A stretch of 19,237 nucleotides of DNA, from assembly GCA_023434145.1 (NCBI GenBank), contig JAEYTI010000367.1, forward strand, positions 1-19,237, read 5' to 3'. The first letter of the stretch is position 1; the number at the start of each line of letters is the position of its first letter. Below are positions 1 to 7,524 of the stretch, piece by piece. Position numbers and translations under genes: made by a program. The notes under the pieces were generated by a model. The model was not told where the DNA came from, searched no databases, and was given only the letters and a program-made list of their open reading frames with translations. Origin of the DNA: Chloroflexota bacterium (GTDB lineage Bacteria; Chloroflexota; Anaerolineae; Anaerolineales; Anaerolineaceae).

Positions 1-58
1 GAACTTAGTTCGCCACGCCGCCATCATCTGATTTATTTTAGGAAGAAAACCTTTAAAA

Positions 59-103
59 GAAAAGGTCGATGGACATCCCCGTAATTTCCCATCGACCTTT
101 TTT
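59..103. terminator. Intrinsic terminator, probably bidirectional
   Basis: A 13-bp perfect stem (60-72 with 89-101, AAAAGGTCGATGG arm) with a 16-nt loop runs into six T at 98-103 on the plus strand. The minus strand after the stem is also T-rich. It could end an off-window plus-strand gene on the left and also back up recN termination from the right. No gene is visible in 1-204 besides these structures. Further small GC-containing dyads lie at 106-150, for example ATTGCG-ATC-CGCAAT. Confidence 0.7.
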
Positions 104-154
104 ACGCAGATCCCCTGCTTGCAATCTGCGTCCGGATTGCGATCCGCAATGAAA

Positions 155-177
155 AGGGCAGCTTAATAGCTGGCCCT
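155..177 (-). terminator. recN operon terminator
   Basis: Read on the minus strand, AGGGCCAGCT pairs with AGCTGCCCT (one bulged base) around a short loop, and the stem is followed by TTTTC. It lies about 28 nt downstream of the recN stop codon, the expected place for the end of the nadK-recN transcript. Confidence 0.65.
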
Positions 178-204
178 ATTATACGACAAAATTGGCTTTA
201 TCGC

Positions 205-1953
205 TCAACCAATCGCGCGGCTGGCGATCTCTGCCGCCCGCTGCCGGGCGGTGACCAGCGTCTCTTGGGCGGCAACGCGGTTGGCGTCGTTGAGGGTGCC
301 AAGCATCTGGGCCAGCTCATCCAGGCGGGTGTTGTCGTCCAACTGCTCCACGTGGGTGGTGGTGCGCCCACCCTCTACCAGCTTGGCGACGCGGAAGTGC
401 TGGTCGCCGAAGGCCGCGAGCTGCGGCAGGTGGGTGACGCACAACACTTCGTGGCGGCGGCCTAGCTGCCAGAGCTTTTCACCGACTACCATGCCCACGC
501 GCCCGCCGATACCCTGATCGATCTCGTCGAAAATGAGGGTGGGGATATCGTCGGCGCGAACCAGCACATTCTTGAGCGCCAGCATCAGGCGCGATGTCTC
601 GCCGCCAGAGGCGATCTTGACCAGCGGTTTGAGGCCCTCGCCGGGATTGGGGGCAATCAGGAACTCCACGCGGTCGAGGCCGGTAGGATCGAAAGCCACG
701 CAGTCGCCGGTTTCCAGCAGTACGCCATTGGGATCAGGTTGGAGCTGGAAGTCAACCGCAAAGCTCGCGCCAGACATACTCAGGTCATCTAGTTCGCTTT
801 CAACGCCGGTTTCCAGCGTCTGGGCGGCTTCTTTGCGTTTCTGTGAGAGGGCCAGGCCTTTTTCTGCCAGAACCTTTAGCTTCTGCGCCTCCTGGGCTTC
901 TAGTTCGGCGATGCGCTCGGTGGCGTGCGCGATGGTATCCAGTTCCTGGCGGGCCTTCTCGGCAAACGCGAGAACGGCTTCAATCGTGCCGCCGTACTTA
1001 CGCTGGAGCTTGTGGATCATGTCCAGGCGCTCTTCTACCTGTTCTAATCGGCGCGGGTTAAACTCGATGGTCTCCAGGTAACTTTGCAGTTCAAGGATAA
1101 TGTCGCTCATCAGGTCCGAGACAGTCTGTGCCTGTTCGGAAAGGCTCTCTTTGGAAGCATCAATTCGCGCAAGGGAGGCGGCAAACTGCACGACCTGCCC
1201 ATATAGATCGGTGACGGATGGGGATTCGGGCGTACCCTCTTCCAACAGATTGAGCGACTGCTGGGCCAGCGAGGCGAGGTTCTCGGCGTTTGCAAGCCGC
1301 TCGCGCTCCTGACGCAGTTCTTCCTCTTCGCCCGGGCGCAAGGTGGCGTCATCGATTTCCTGGAGCTGGTAGCTGAGCAGATCGGTGCGGCGCTCGGCAT
1401 CCTGCTCGGTGGCGCGCAGATCGCGCAGTTCGCGGCGAAGCGCCATGAGGTTATCGTAGGCTTTGCGGTATTCTGCCAGCTCGTGCTCGCTCCCGGCATA
1501 GCGGTCGAGCAGATGGATGTGCTGGCGCGTGTTGAGTAGCGAGAGGTGCTCAGACTGCCCGTGAATGTCGATCAGATAGGCGCCGATTTCGCGCAGCAGG
1601 TTGAGGCTTACCGAGCGCCCATTGACCCGCGCGGTGTTTCGACCTTCGCGGCGCAGCTCGCGCCCCAGCAGCACGTAATCGGGCTCGTCCAGCAGGTCTT
1701 CTCGCTCCAGGATCTCGTGAATGGCCGCGCGGTTGGAGTCCGACAGGCGGAATCCAGCCTCTACGCTGGCGCGCTCCGCGCCCGCACGAATCATGGTTGC
1801 GTCTGTTTTACCGCCTACCACTGCAGTGATCGCATCGAGGATGATGGACTTACCCGCCCCAGTCTCACCGGTAAAAGTGATCAGGCCGGGTTTGAAGTCC
1901 AGCTCGAGCTGTTGAATAATGGCAAAGTTTTCGATTCGCAGTTCTGTTAGCAT
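205..1953 (-). CDS. recN: DNA repair protein RecN (SMC-like ATPase)
   Basis: RecN is a cytoplasmic SMC-family ATPase that acts early in recombinational repair of double-strand breaks. The 582-residue length is close to the usual ~550-570. The N-terminus has the characteristic start MLTELRIENFAII and a Walker A motif GETGAGKS at about residues 29-36. A long charged coiled-coil region follows from about 160 to 380. The C-terminal lobe carries the ABC signature ASGGETSRLMLALK (near 451) and Walker B LIFDEIDQGIGG (near 472), then a VTHLPQLA segment with the switch histidine. The ATG at 1951-1953 begins directly at the conserved N-terminus. It is the last gene of a nadK / zinc-finger / recN unit, 18 nt after the preceding stop. 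nadK-recN adjacency is widespread in bacteria. No LexA-type box is evident. Confidence 0.97.
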   Translation of the reverse strand: MLTELRIENFAIIQQLELDFKPGLITFTGETGAGKSIILDAITAVVGGKTDATMIRAGAERASVEAGFRLSDSNRAAIHEILEREDLLDEPDYVLLGRELRREGRNTARVNGRSVSLNLLREIGAYLIDIHGQSEHLSLLNTRQHIHLLDRYAGSEHELAEYRKAYDNLMALRRELRDLRATEQDAERRTDLLSYQLQEIDDATLRPGEEEELRQERERLANAENLASLAQQSLNLLEEGTPESPSVTDLYGQVVQFAASLARIDASKESLSEQAQTVSDLMSDIILELQSYLETIEFNPRRLEQVEERLDMIHKLQRKYGGTIEAVLAFAEKARQELDTIAHATERIAELEAQEAQKLKVLAEKGLALSQKRKEAAQTLETGVESELDDLSMSGASFAVDFQLQPDPNGVLLETGDCVAFDPTGLDRVEFLIAPNPGEGLKPLVKIASGGETSRLMLALKNVLVRADDIPTLIFDEIDQGIGGRVGMVVGEKLWQLGRRHEVLCVTHLPQLAAFGDQHFRVAKLVEGGRTTTHVEQLDDNTRLDELAQMLGTLNDANRVAAQETLVTARQRAAEIASRAIG

Positions 1954-1971
1954 ACAACCAATCTTACTAGG

Positions 1972-2499
1972 CTAGCGGATTTGAATCCCGCTCAAGCGGT
2001 AATAGACGGTGCTGGCGACGAGGAAGGTGTAGATGGCGGGCCAGAGCAGGGTGAAGATCGCAAAAGCTCCGCCGCCCATCAGTGCGACAAAGATATCGAC
2101 TGCCAAAAGCGGAAGTGCGCCCAGGATTGTGCCGCCGGTGGCGATCTGCCACAGCAGGCGCGATCGGCGCTTGCGCACCGACCAGCGCACGGTTTCGGCG
2201 ATAAACACCCCAATGATTGGGGCAAGAAAGATCGTAAAGAAGCCAAGCACCTGTGCAGCGAGGCTGCCCAAAAAGGCCATAACCGCGGCGATGGTGAAGA
2301 CCATCGGGTAATCGTACCACTGAGCCGTATCGAAGGTCTTCAGAATGCCGCGCACGCAGTCTTTACAGCGGTATCCTGTAGGGGTTAGCACCGCGCAGGC
2401 GGTGCAGATGTAGCGCTCACAGCGGTTGCAGCGCAGGTTTGTCTCTCGGTTGGGGTGGTTATAGCATACGTTTTGGGTAATGGTAACTTGTTCTGTCAT
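1972..2499 (-). CDS. B-box-type zinc-finger multi-pass membrane protein, function unknown
   Basis: A 175-residue protein with an N-terminal zinc-binding module and a membrane C-terminus. Candidate ligands form CxxH / CxxC / CxxC / CxxC pairs: C12-H15, C24-C27, C32-C35 and C45-C48, resembling a B-box or treble-clef finger. From about residue 65 onward there are roughly four hydrophobic segments separated by a basic loop (SVRKRRSR), so the finger is probably cytoplasmic. The start codon overlaps the nadK stop by 4 nt (ATGA), so translation is coupled, and recN follows after 18 nt. Similar zinc-finger membrane proteins are common in Chloroflexota genomes, but I know of no tested function. The link to NAD phosphorylation or repair is positional only. 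Confidence 0.8.
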   Translation of the reverse strand: MTEQVTITQNVCYNHPNRETNLRCNRCERYICTACAVLTPTGYRCKDCVRGILKTFDTAQWYDYPMVFTIAAVMAFLGSLAAQVLGFFTIFLAPIIGVFIAETVRWSVRKRRSRLLWQIATGGTILGALPLLAVDIFVALMGGGAFAIFTLLWPAIYTFLVASTVYYRLSGIQIR

Positions 2500-3371
2500 C
2501 GCCGGTTCCCTGTCAGTGGATTTTGTTCCATGTATGCCGTAATATTGCGATAAAAATAGCTTGGGTCCTGAAAACGAACGAAATGAATGGTGAAATCGTT
2601 GAGCGCCACGCGAACGGAATCGCCATCACGCATGGGGTCGGGTGGGCGACCATCAACGCTCATCACCGCTTCGTGGCTGGTATGGACGGTCATCGTGACG
2701 CCCGCGCCTTCTGCCAGTATGATCGCGCGATCCATTGAAAGGTGCGGCGCAACCGGGATGATGAGGATATTGCGCAAATCGGGCGGCATGATCGGCCCGC
2801 CAGCAGCCAGCGCATACGCGGTGGAGCCGGTGGGTGTGGCGGCAATCAGCCCATCGGCGATGTACGAGTACATAATGCTGCCATCTACCTCGGCGACCAC
2901 TTCAATGGGGCGCACAAACTGCCCGCGGCAGACCACCACTTCATTGATGACGTGCCACGAATCCAGCACCTTGCCATCGCGGAGGTGCTCGGCGCGTAGC
3001 ATCATGCGCTCTTCAAGCCGGTAGTGGCCCTGCAACAGTTGGAGCAGCGGTTCACGCCACTGGTCGCGCTGGATTTCAGTGAGAAAGCCGAAGTGGCCCA
3101 TGTTGATGCCGAGGATGGGCAGCCCGAGCGGAGCCCCAAGGTTACCGGCCCGCAGCATGGTACCGTCACCGCCCAGAGCGATGATCAGGTCAAATTCGCC
3201 GCCCTTTACCCGCTGGATCATCGCTGGGTCTTGCAGCGTACCCCAGGCAGTGGCTCGCGCGCCTTGGTCGCGTAAATAACCGGCAATCGTTTCCGCCGTC
3301 TCGACGCCGGCAGGGATGCTGAGGTGGGCGAGGACGGCGATACGGGTAGGAACAGGTAACGGCAGGTTCAT
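2496..3371 (-). CDS. nadK: NAD kinase
   Basis: Phosphorylates NAD+ to NADP+ in the cytoplasm. The 291 residues match the usual 270-300. Diagnostic motifs are GGDGTMLRA at residues 67-75 (the ATP/NAD-binding GGDG motif), a MGHFGFLTE segment near 91-99, NEVVVCRG, and the DGLIAATPTGSTAYALAAGGP segment (conserved D..PTGSTAY). The ATG at 3369-3371 is followed by a 10-residue leader before the IAVLAH Rossmann-like strand. It is the first gene of the minus-strand operon, about 50 nt downstream of a consensus promoter. Its stop codon overlaps the next start (ATGA). The call rests on clear family motifs. Confidence 0.97.
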   Translation of the reverse strand: MNLPLPVPTRIAVLAHLSIPAGVETAETIAGYLRDQGARATAWGTLQDPAMIQRVKGGEFDLIIALGGDGTMLRAGNLGAPLGLPILGINMGHFGFLTEIQRDQWREPLLQLLQGHYRLEERMMLRAEHLRDGKVLDSWHVINEVVVCRGQFVRPIEVVAEVDGSIMYSYIADGLIAATPTGSTAYALAAGGPIMPPDLRNILIIPVAPHLSMDRAIILAEGAGVTMTVHTSHEAVMSVDGRPPDPMRDGDSVRVALNDFTIHFVRFQDPSYFYRNITAYMEQNPLTGNRR

Positions 3372-3430
3372 GATTGGATAATTATATCAGTAAGCACAGC
3401 ATACACAGCGACAGGTTTTCGATACCTCTC

Positions 3431-3459
3431 AGGATAATAGAACATTCGTTCTTTGTCAA
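3431..3459 (-). promoter_or_regulatory. Sigma-70-type promoter for the nadK operon
   Basis: On the minus strand a perfect -35 hexamer TTGACA (3454-3459) is separated by 17 bp from TATCCT (3431-3436). The predicted start is near 3425, giving a leader of about 50-55 nt before the nadK ATG. This is the best-matching minus-strand promoter in the gap. Confidence 0.6.
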
Positions 3460-3487
3460 CCATTGGCAGGAAGTTGGTTGTATTTCT

Positions 3488-3542
3488 GTTTTGGGATAGC
3501 AGTCTGGTGATGCTCAGCATCACCAGACTGCTATCCCAAAAC
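3488..3542. repeat. Long perfect palindrome (27-bp arms, 1-nt spacer)
   Basis: Arm 3488-3514 (beginning GTTTTGGGATAGC) is exactly complementary to 3516-3542, with a single C between them. There are no mismatches over 27 bp. It lies between the divergent nadK and ABC-F genes, outside both candidate promoters, and has no T-run on either side, so it is not a conventional terminator. Both strands can encode mirrored peptides here, which creates spurious open frames. Function unknown. Confidence 0.9.
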
Positions 3543-3579
3543 TTCTCCCAAACTGAAATGCAGGCTCTTTGGGAATTGC

Positions 3580-3626
3580 CGTGGTTTTCGAGGGAAATTG
3601 CGAAGCAATTTCCCTCGAAAACCACG
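3580..3626. repeat. Long perfect palindrome (22-bp arms, GAA spacer)
   Basis: Arms 3580-3601 and 3605-3626 (beginning CGTGGTTTTCGAGGG) are exactly complementary around GAA. Flanking sequence continues as an imperfect stem (CTCTTTGGGA on the left, TCCCAGAG on the right), so the full foldback may span about 3565-3640. It sits 38 nt after the first palindrome and about 70 nt before the ABC-F start. The two palindromes are unrelated in sequence. No T-run follows on either strand. Confidence 0.88.
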
Positions 3627-3676
3627 CTGAATCCCAGAGACCCGAAATGCAACCCGGGAGGCGTTTTTCCCACTCA

Positions 3677-3685
3677 TGGTATACT
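3677..3685 (+). promoter_or_regulatory. Extended -10 promoter for the ABC-F gene, possibly leaderless
   Basis: TGG followed by TATACT (3680-3685) forms an extended -10 element (TGnTATACT). No convincing -35 is seen at the usual spacing. Transcription would begin near 3692, only about 3 nt before the ATG at 3695. There is no Shine-Dalgarno sequence there, so a leaderless or nearly leaderless mRNA is likely. Confidence 0.5.
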
Positions 3686-3694
3686 TCTGGCGCT

Positions 3695-5725
3695 ATGTCA
3701 CTTCTCTCCGCTGTTAATCTTTCCAAGGCGTTTGGCCCGAACGACATTTTCCGTGATGTGACGCTGAGCATCGCGCACCGCGCCCGCATTGGGCTGGTGG
3801 GGCCGAATGGCGTTGGGAAGACAACCCTGGTGCGCATCCTTGCCGGACTGGAAGATCCATCCGGTGGGGAGGTGCAGCGCGCCAAAGGGCTGCGGATCGG
3901 CTATCTACCGCAGAACGCAACACTCGATTCTGTGGGGACCGTGTGGCAAGAGTGCTTGAGCCTGTTTGAAGACCTGATCGCCATGCAGCAGCGGCTCTCA
4001 GACCTGGAACACAGTATGGGGACGCAGCAGGATGGCGCGGTGCTGGAGACGTATGGCAGGCTCCAGCACGAGTTTGAGCGGCTGGGCGGCTATACCTACG
4101 AGACGCGTATCCGCCAGACGCTGACGGGTTTGGGCTTCAGCACAGGTGATTTCAACCGGCCGCTGGGGCACCTTTCCGGTGGGCAGCGCACGCGCGCTTA
4201 CCTGGCGAAGCTGCTGCTCTCGAACCCCGATGTGCTGCTGCTCGACGAACCGACGAACCATTTGGATATCGCTGCGACAGAGTGGCTGGAATCATATATG
4301 CGCGAGTGGCCTGGCGCGGTGCTGCTGATCTCGCATGACCGCTACTTTTTGGACCAGGTGGTTGATACAATTGTGGAGATGATGCCTGCCGTGTGGACCT
4401 ATCACGGCAACTATACCAGCTACCTTCAGCAGCGGCAGGACCGCTGGGAGCGGATGCAGCAGATCTACGTGTCCGAGAAAGAGCGGCTGGAAAAAGATCT
4501 CAACTATGTGAAGCGCAATATCGCCGGGCAGAACACTACCCAGGCAAAGGGCCGCCTGCGCCGTCTGAGCCGCGAGGTTGAGGCGATGGAAAAGCTGGGC
4601 ATCGACGCGGTGCAGAGCCGCAATTGGGCGCAGATCGCGGGTGAGGTTGAGATTGCCGAGCATGCGATGAGCGTGGACGAGGTGGAACGCCGTATCCGCG
4701 GGCTGCGGATGCCGAGCAACCGCCCGCCGCAGCTCAAAATCCACCTGAAGGCGACCGAGCGCAGCGGCGATCTGGTGGCACGCACGCACAGCTTGCAGGT
4801 AGGCTATGCAGATGAAGGCCGACCGCTGTTCTTCGCGCCGGATCTAACCCTGGTGCGGGGCGAATGCGCCGGGGTAATTGGCCCAAACGGCGCGGGCAAG
4901 ACAACGTTCTTGAAGACGCTGCTGGGGCAGCTCGCGCCGTATGCCGGCGAAGTGGTGCTAGGCGCGAATTTGCAGATCGGTTACTTTGCCCAGGCGCACG
5001 AGGGCTTGCGCCCGGAGCGCACGCTGATGCAGGAGATCGAAGCGGCGGCGACGAATATGCGCCCGGCTGAGATCCGTAATTACCTGGCCAAGTTCCTGTT
5101 CACAGGCGACGACGTGTATAAGAAGGTGGCGATGCTCTCGGGTGGGGAACGCGGGAGGCTGGCGCTGGCGTGCCTGGAACTGAGCAGCGCCAATTTGCTA
5201 CTGCTCGACGAGCCGACCAACCACCTCGATCTGCCTTCACAGGAAATTTTGCAGTCGGTGCTGGCCGATTTTGGCGGCACGATCCTGCTGGTATCGCATG
5301 ATCGCTACCTGATCGATGCGCTGGCAACGCAGATTTGGGAAGTGGACCCCGATCAGGCGGCGCTGCGAGTATTTGATGGCAGCTACACCGCGTACCGCGC
5401 CGCCCGCCAGGCGGAAGCCGAGGCGGAAAAGATGGCTGCGATGCAAGCAGCCGCGGTGACCAGCCGCGAGGCCGCCGTTGCCCGCCCGGCTCGCACAAGC
5501 AATACCAACAAAGAGCGTCAGCGCCGCCAGCGTCTGGTGGACCTGGAAAACGAGATCGCCTCGCTGGAAACAGACCTCAGCCGCCTCTCTACGCTTCTAG
5601 AAAATCCCCCCGCCGATGCCGGCGTAGTGTACCAATTGGGACAAGAATACGAAAACGTCCAGCAAACGCTGGACGTTCGGATGGAGGAGTGGGCACAGCT
5701 ATCCGAGGAGCTTTCGGAGGCGTAA
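3695..5725 (+). CDS. ABC-F family ATP-binding protein (ribosome-associated type)
   Basis: A 676-residue protein with two tandem ABC ATPase domains and no membrane segment, typical of soluble ABC-F proteins that act on the ribosome. Domain 1 has Walker A GPNGVGKTT (36-44), signature LSGGQRTRA (~159) and Walker B LLLDEPTNHLD (~181). Domain 2 has GPNGAGKTT (~396), LSGGERGRL (~481) and LLLDEPTNHLD (~502). Both have SHDRYFL/SHDRYLI switch-His segments. A charged helical linker (YLQQRQDRWERMQQ onward, ~245-300) joins the domains, and a C-terminal coiled coil (~600-676) resembles Uup/YdiF-type proteins. The frame stays open upstream to a TTG at 3569, but that extension reads through the palindrome, so the ATG at 3695 (MSLLSAVNLSKAFG) is the likely start. 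Substrate or antibiotic specificity cannot be assigned. Confidence 0.93.
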   Translation: MSLLSAVNLSKAFGPNDIFRDVTLSIAHRARIGLVGPNGVGKTTLVRILAGLEDPSGGEVQRAKGLRIGYLPQNATLDSVGTVWQECLSLFEDLIAMQQRLSDLEHSMGTQQDGAVLETYGRLQHEFERLGGYTYETRIRQTLTGLGFSTGDFNRPLGHLSGGQRTRAYLAKLLLSNPDVLLLDEPTNHLDIAATEWLESYMREWPGAVLLISHDRYFLDQVVDTIVEMMPAVWTYHGNYTSYLQQRQDRWERMQQIYVSEKERLEKDLNYVKRNIAGQNTTQAKGRLRRLSREVEAMEKLGIDAVQSRNWAQIAGEVEIAEHAMSVDEVERRIRGLRMPSNRPPQLKIHLKATERSGDLVARTHSLQVGYADEGRPLFFAPDLTLVRGECAGVIGPNGAGKTTFLKTLLGQLAPYAGEVVLGANLQIGYFAQAHEGLRPERTLMQEIEAAATNMRPAEIRNYLAKFLFTGDDVYKKVAMLSGGERGRLALACLELSSANLLLLDEPTNHLDLPSQEILQSVLADFGGTILLVSHDRYLIDALATQIWEVDPDQAALRVFDGSYTAYRAARQAEAEAEKMAAMQAAAVTSREAAVARPARTSNTNKERQRRQRLVDLENEIASLETDLSRLSTLLENPPADAGVVYQLGQEYENVQQTLDVRMEEWAQLSEELSEA

Positions 5726-5728
5726 GGT

Positions 5729-5775
5729 TGTATATACCATTGTGAATGGCTCCGCCGTTCACAATGGTATATACA
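5729..5775. terminator. Convergent-gene hairpin filling the whole ABC-F/nadE gap
   Basis: Arms 5729-5750 and 5754-5775 form a 22-bp stem around TCC, with 21 Watson-Crick pairs and one T/G position (5747/5757). That position pairs as U-G in plus-strand RNA but is A-C in minus-strand RNA, which favours function for ABC-F transcripts. The hairpin starts 3 nt after the ABC-F stop and ends immediately before the nadE stop codon. No T-run follows on either side, so if it terminates transcription it does so without a canonical U-tract. Confidence 0.65.
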
Positions 5776-6636
5776 TTATGTGCCCCAATCCCTCGGATAG
5801 AGGAAGTCGTAACCAATGGTGCGGTTGCCAATCTTGGCGATGGGCGGTAGGACGCGCTTGAAGTGGTTGCGGCGCACGCGCTCTACCACCGCTTTTACAA
5901 ATGGCTCGGCAAAACCGGCATCTATCAGCTCCTGCGGGGTGTAGCGCTCGTCCACAAGCAGATAGAGGAGCTGATCCACCTCGGCGTAGGTGAAGCCTAA
6001 CTCGCCTTCGTCCGTTTGCCCGGTCCAAAGGTCGGCTGAAGGGGCTTTGGTGATTAGCGACTCGGGTACCCCCATGGCGCGTGAAAGCTGGCGCACTTGC
6101 GTTTTGTACAGGTCGCCAATGGGGTTGAGCGCGTTGGCAGAGTCACCGTACAGCGTGGTGTAGCCGAGCAGAATTTCGGTTTTGTTGCCGGTGCCGACGA
6201 CCAATCCGCCAAAGGCCGCCGACTGGTCGAAGAGAACGACCATGCGCTGGCGGGCCATGATGTTGCCTTTGCGCATATTGTTCATATCGGGGAATTGCTG
6301 GAACAGCGGCTCGACCATGTCGGTGATTTCGATCGTCATGTGCTGCACGCCGGTTGCTTCGATCACTTTTTGCGCGTCGGAGAGCGACTCGGGCGAGGAG
6401 GTACGGTAGGGCATGCGTACGGCAAGCACGTTCTCGGGGCCAAGCGCTTCGGCGGCGATGAAGCAGGAGAGTGCCGAATCGAGCCCGCCGGATAGACCCA
6501 GCACCCCACGAGTCATACCGGTGCGGGTGATCTCCGTGCGCACAAAACCGGTCAGAATTTTGCGGGCCAGGTCTGTGTTAATGCTCAGGTCAGGTCGGAT
6601 CGACCTTGCTGTGGGGTTGTTTTCTTTAACGGCCAT
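5776..6636 (-). CDS. nadE: NAD+ synthetase, stand-alone amidotransferase-less type
   Basis: Converts nicotinic acid adenine dinucleotide to NAD+ with ATP and ammonia. The 286-residue length fits the short, ammonia-dependent form rather than the fused glutamine-dependent one (~540-650). The PP-loop motif LSGGLDSALS is at residues 48-57. Downstream are GTGNKTEILLGY, the DLYKTQVRQL segment and the C-terminal basic stretch RRNHFKRVLPPIAKI with a terminal GYDFLYPRDWG. The ATG at 6634-6636 is preceded by a strong GGGGAGGA Shine-Dalgarno. It overlaps the upstream CN-hydrolase gene by 11 nt in a different frame, so the two are co-translated. The CN-hydrolase probably supplies ammonia from an amide donor (inference). 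With nadK in the same window, two last steps of NAD(P) biosynthesis are represented. Confidence 0.95.
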   Translation of the reverse strand: MAVKENNPTARSIRPDLSINTDLARKILTGFVRTEITRTGMTRGVLGLSGGLDSALSCFIAAEALGPENVLAVRMPYRTSSPESLSDAQKVIEATGVQHMTIEITDMVEPLFQQFPDMNNMRKGNIMARQRMVVLFDQSAAFGGLVVGTGNKTEILLGYTTLYGDSANALNPIGDLYKTQVRQLSRAMGVPESLITKAPSADLWTGQTDEGELGFTYAEVDQLLYLLVDERYTPQELIDAGFAEPFVKAVVERVRRNHFKRVLPPIAKIGNRTIGYDFLYPRDWGT

Positions 6637-7495
6637 TGTTCCTCCCCTGGCTGTTGAGAATGCGGTTCATTTCGCGCTGGACCATCGCTGTACGCTCGTC
6701 GCGCAGGACGGGCAGGCGGGCGCGCGTGCGGTGGAGCTGGTTGAGGTCGATCTCCACGCAGGTGAGGGCTTCTTCGTGATATGGCCCCTGGGCGACCAGC
6801 TCGCCGTTGGGATCGTAGACCGCCGCACCGCCCCAAAAGTTCAGCCCGTCTTCGTAGCCAACGCGGTTGGTATGCGCGACAAAAGACGTGTAGAGGCTGG
6901 AGTAGGCGGGCAGCAAGTGGTTGACCCAGGCCGTGGAGCCAAGCTGCGCGGCGTGGCTCAATCCACGCCCGGGCGAGGCGGACGTGAGCAGCAGCAGATC
7001 CGCGCCGTCGAGCCACAACAGGTATGGGGGGGAGGCGTGCCAGAAGTCCTCGCAGATGAGCATGCCAACGCGCCCAAAGCGCGTATCGAAGGCTTCGACC
7101 GAATCACCCCAGGCAAAGAAGCGTGATTCATCGAACAGGCCATAGGTGGGCAGATACACCTTGTGGTGCACGTGCACTACTTCGCCGCGCGAGAGGTAGG
7201 CCGAGGCGATGAAGAACCGGTTGCGTGAATCTTCTTCCACGAATCCAACCACCAGGTCCAGCTTGCGGCTGGCAGCGATCAGCGGACGGAAGATGGGGTC
7301 ATCTTCGTGCGGCTTGCAGGCTACTGCGGGGACGAGATCCTGAAGCATGTAGCCGGTGAGCGAAAGCTCTGGGAAGAGCAGCAGATCCGCACCGCTTGCG
7401 TGAGCTTGGTCGATAATTTCCAGGTGTTTATCAAGGTTGCGCTGCACGTTTCCCAGCACGGTGTTGATTTGGGCCAGACCAATGGTAAGTTTCAT
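6626..7495 (-). CDS. CN-hydrolase (nitrilase superfamily), likely glutaminase partner of NadE
   Basis: A 289-residue carbon-nitrogen hydrolase with the catalytic triad visible: E43 (LFPELSLTGY), K112 (HHKVYLPTYG) and C148 (MLICEDFWH). The family hydrolyses amides or nitriles. In fused NAD synthetases this domain is N-terminal and acts as a glutaminase. Here it is a separate gene directly before nadE, in the same order as the fused enzyme and overlapping it by 11 nt, so a split glutamine-dependent NAD+ synthetase is the most economical reading. The open frame continues upstream to 7648, but that part lies inside the Lgt-like gene. The conserved N-terminus MKLTIGLAQINTVLGN supports the ATG at 7493-7495. 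No strong Shine-Dalgarno is seen. A free amidase of another pathway is the alternative. Confidence 0.88.
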   Translation of the reverse strand: MKLTIGLAQINTVLGNVQRNLDKHLEIIDQAHASGADLLLFPELSLTGYMLQDLVPAVACKPHEDDPIFRPLIAASRKLDLVVGFVEEDSRNRFFIASAYLSRGEVVHVHHKVYLPTYGLFDESRFFAWGDSVEAFDTRFGRVGMLICEDFWHASPPYLLWLDGADLLLLTSASPGRGLSHAAQLGSTAWVNHLLPAYSSLYTSFVAHTNRVGYEDGLNFWGGAAVYDPNGELVAQGPYHEEALTCVEIDLNQLHRTRARLPVLRDERTAMVQREMNRILNSQGRNNGR

Positions 7496-7524
7496 AGGGT
7501 TTGGGTTTTTACGAGACGGTAAGG

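Noticed and set aside
251..1950. Several open frames of 60-180 codons on the plus strand opposite recN
   Set aside because: They are antisense shadows of a high-GC gene: they overlap clear RecN coding motifs, contain no recognisable domain, and have no ribosome site or promoter.
3569..3694. Upstream TTG start for the ABC-F gene
   Set aside because: It adds 42 residues translated from the second palindrome. The conserved ABC-F N-terminus begins at 3695, and a promoter element lies inside the extension.
3368..3885. Minus-strand open frames across the nadK/ABC-F gap
   Set aside because: They read through the two palindromes, giving mirrored peptides on both strands (for example WDSSLVMLSITRLL), and have no domain or conserved start. 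Palindromes create such frames by chance.
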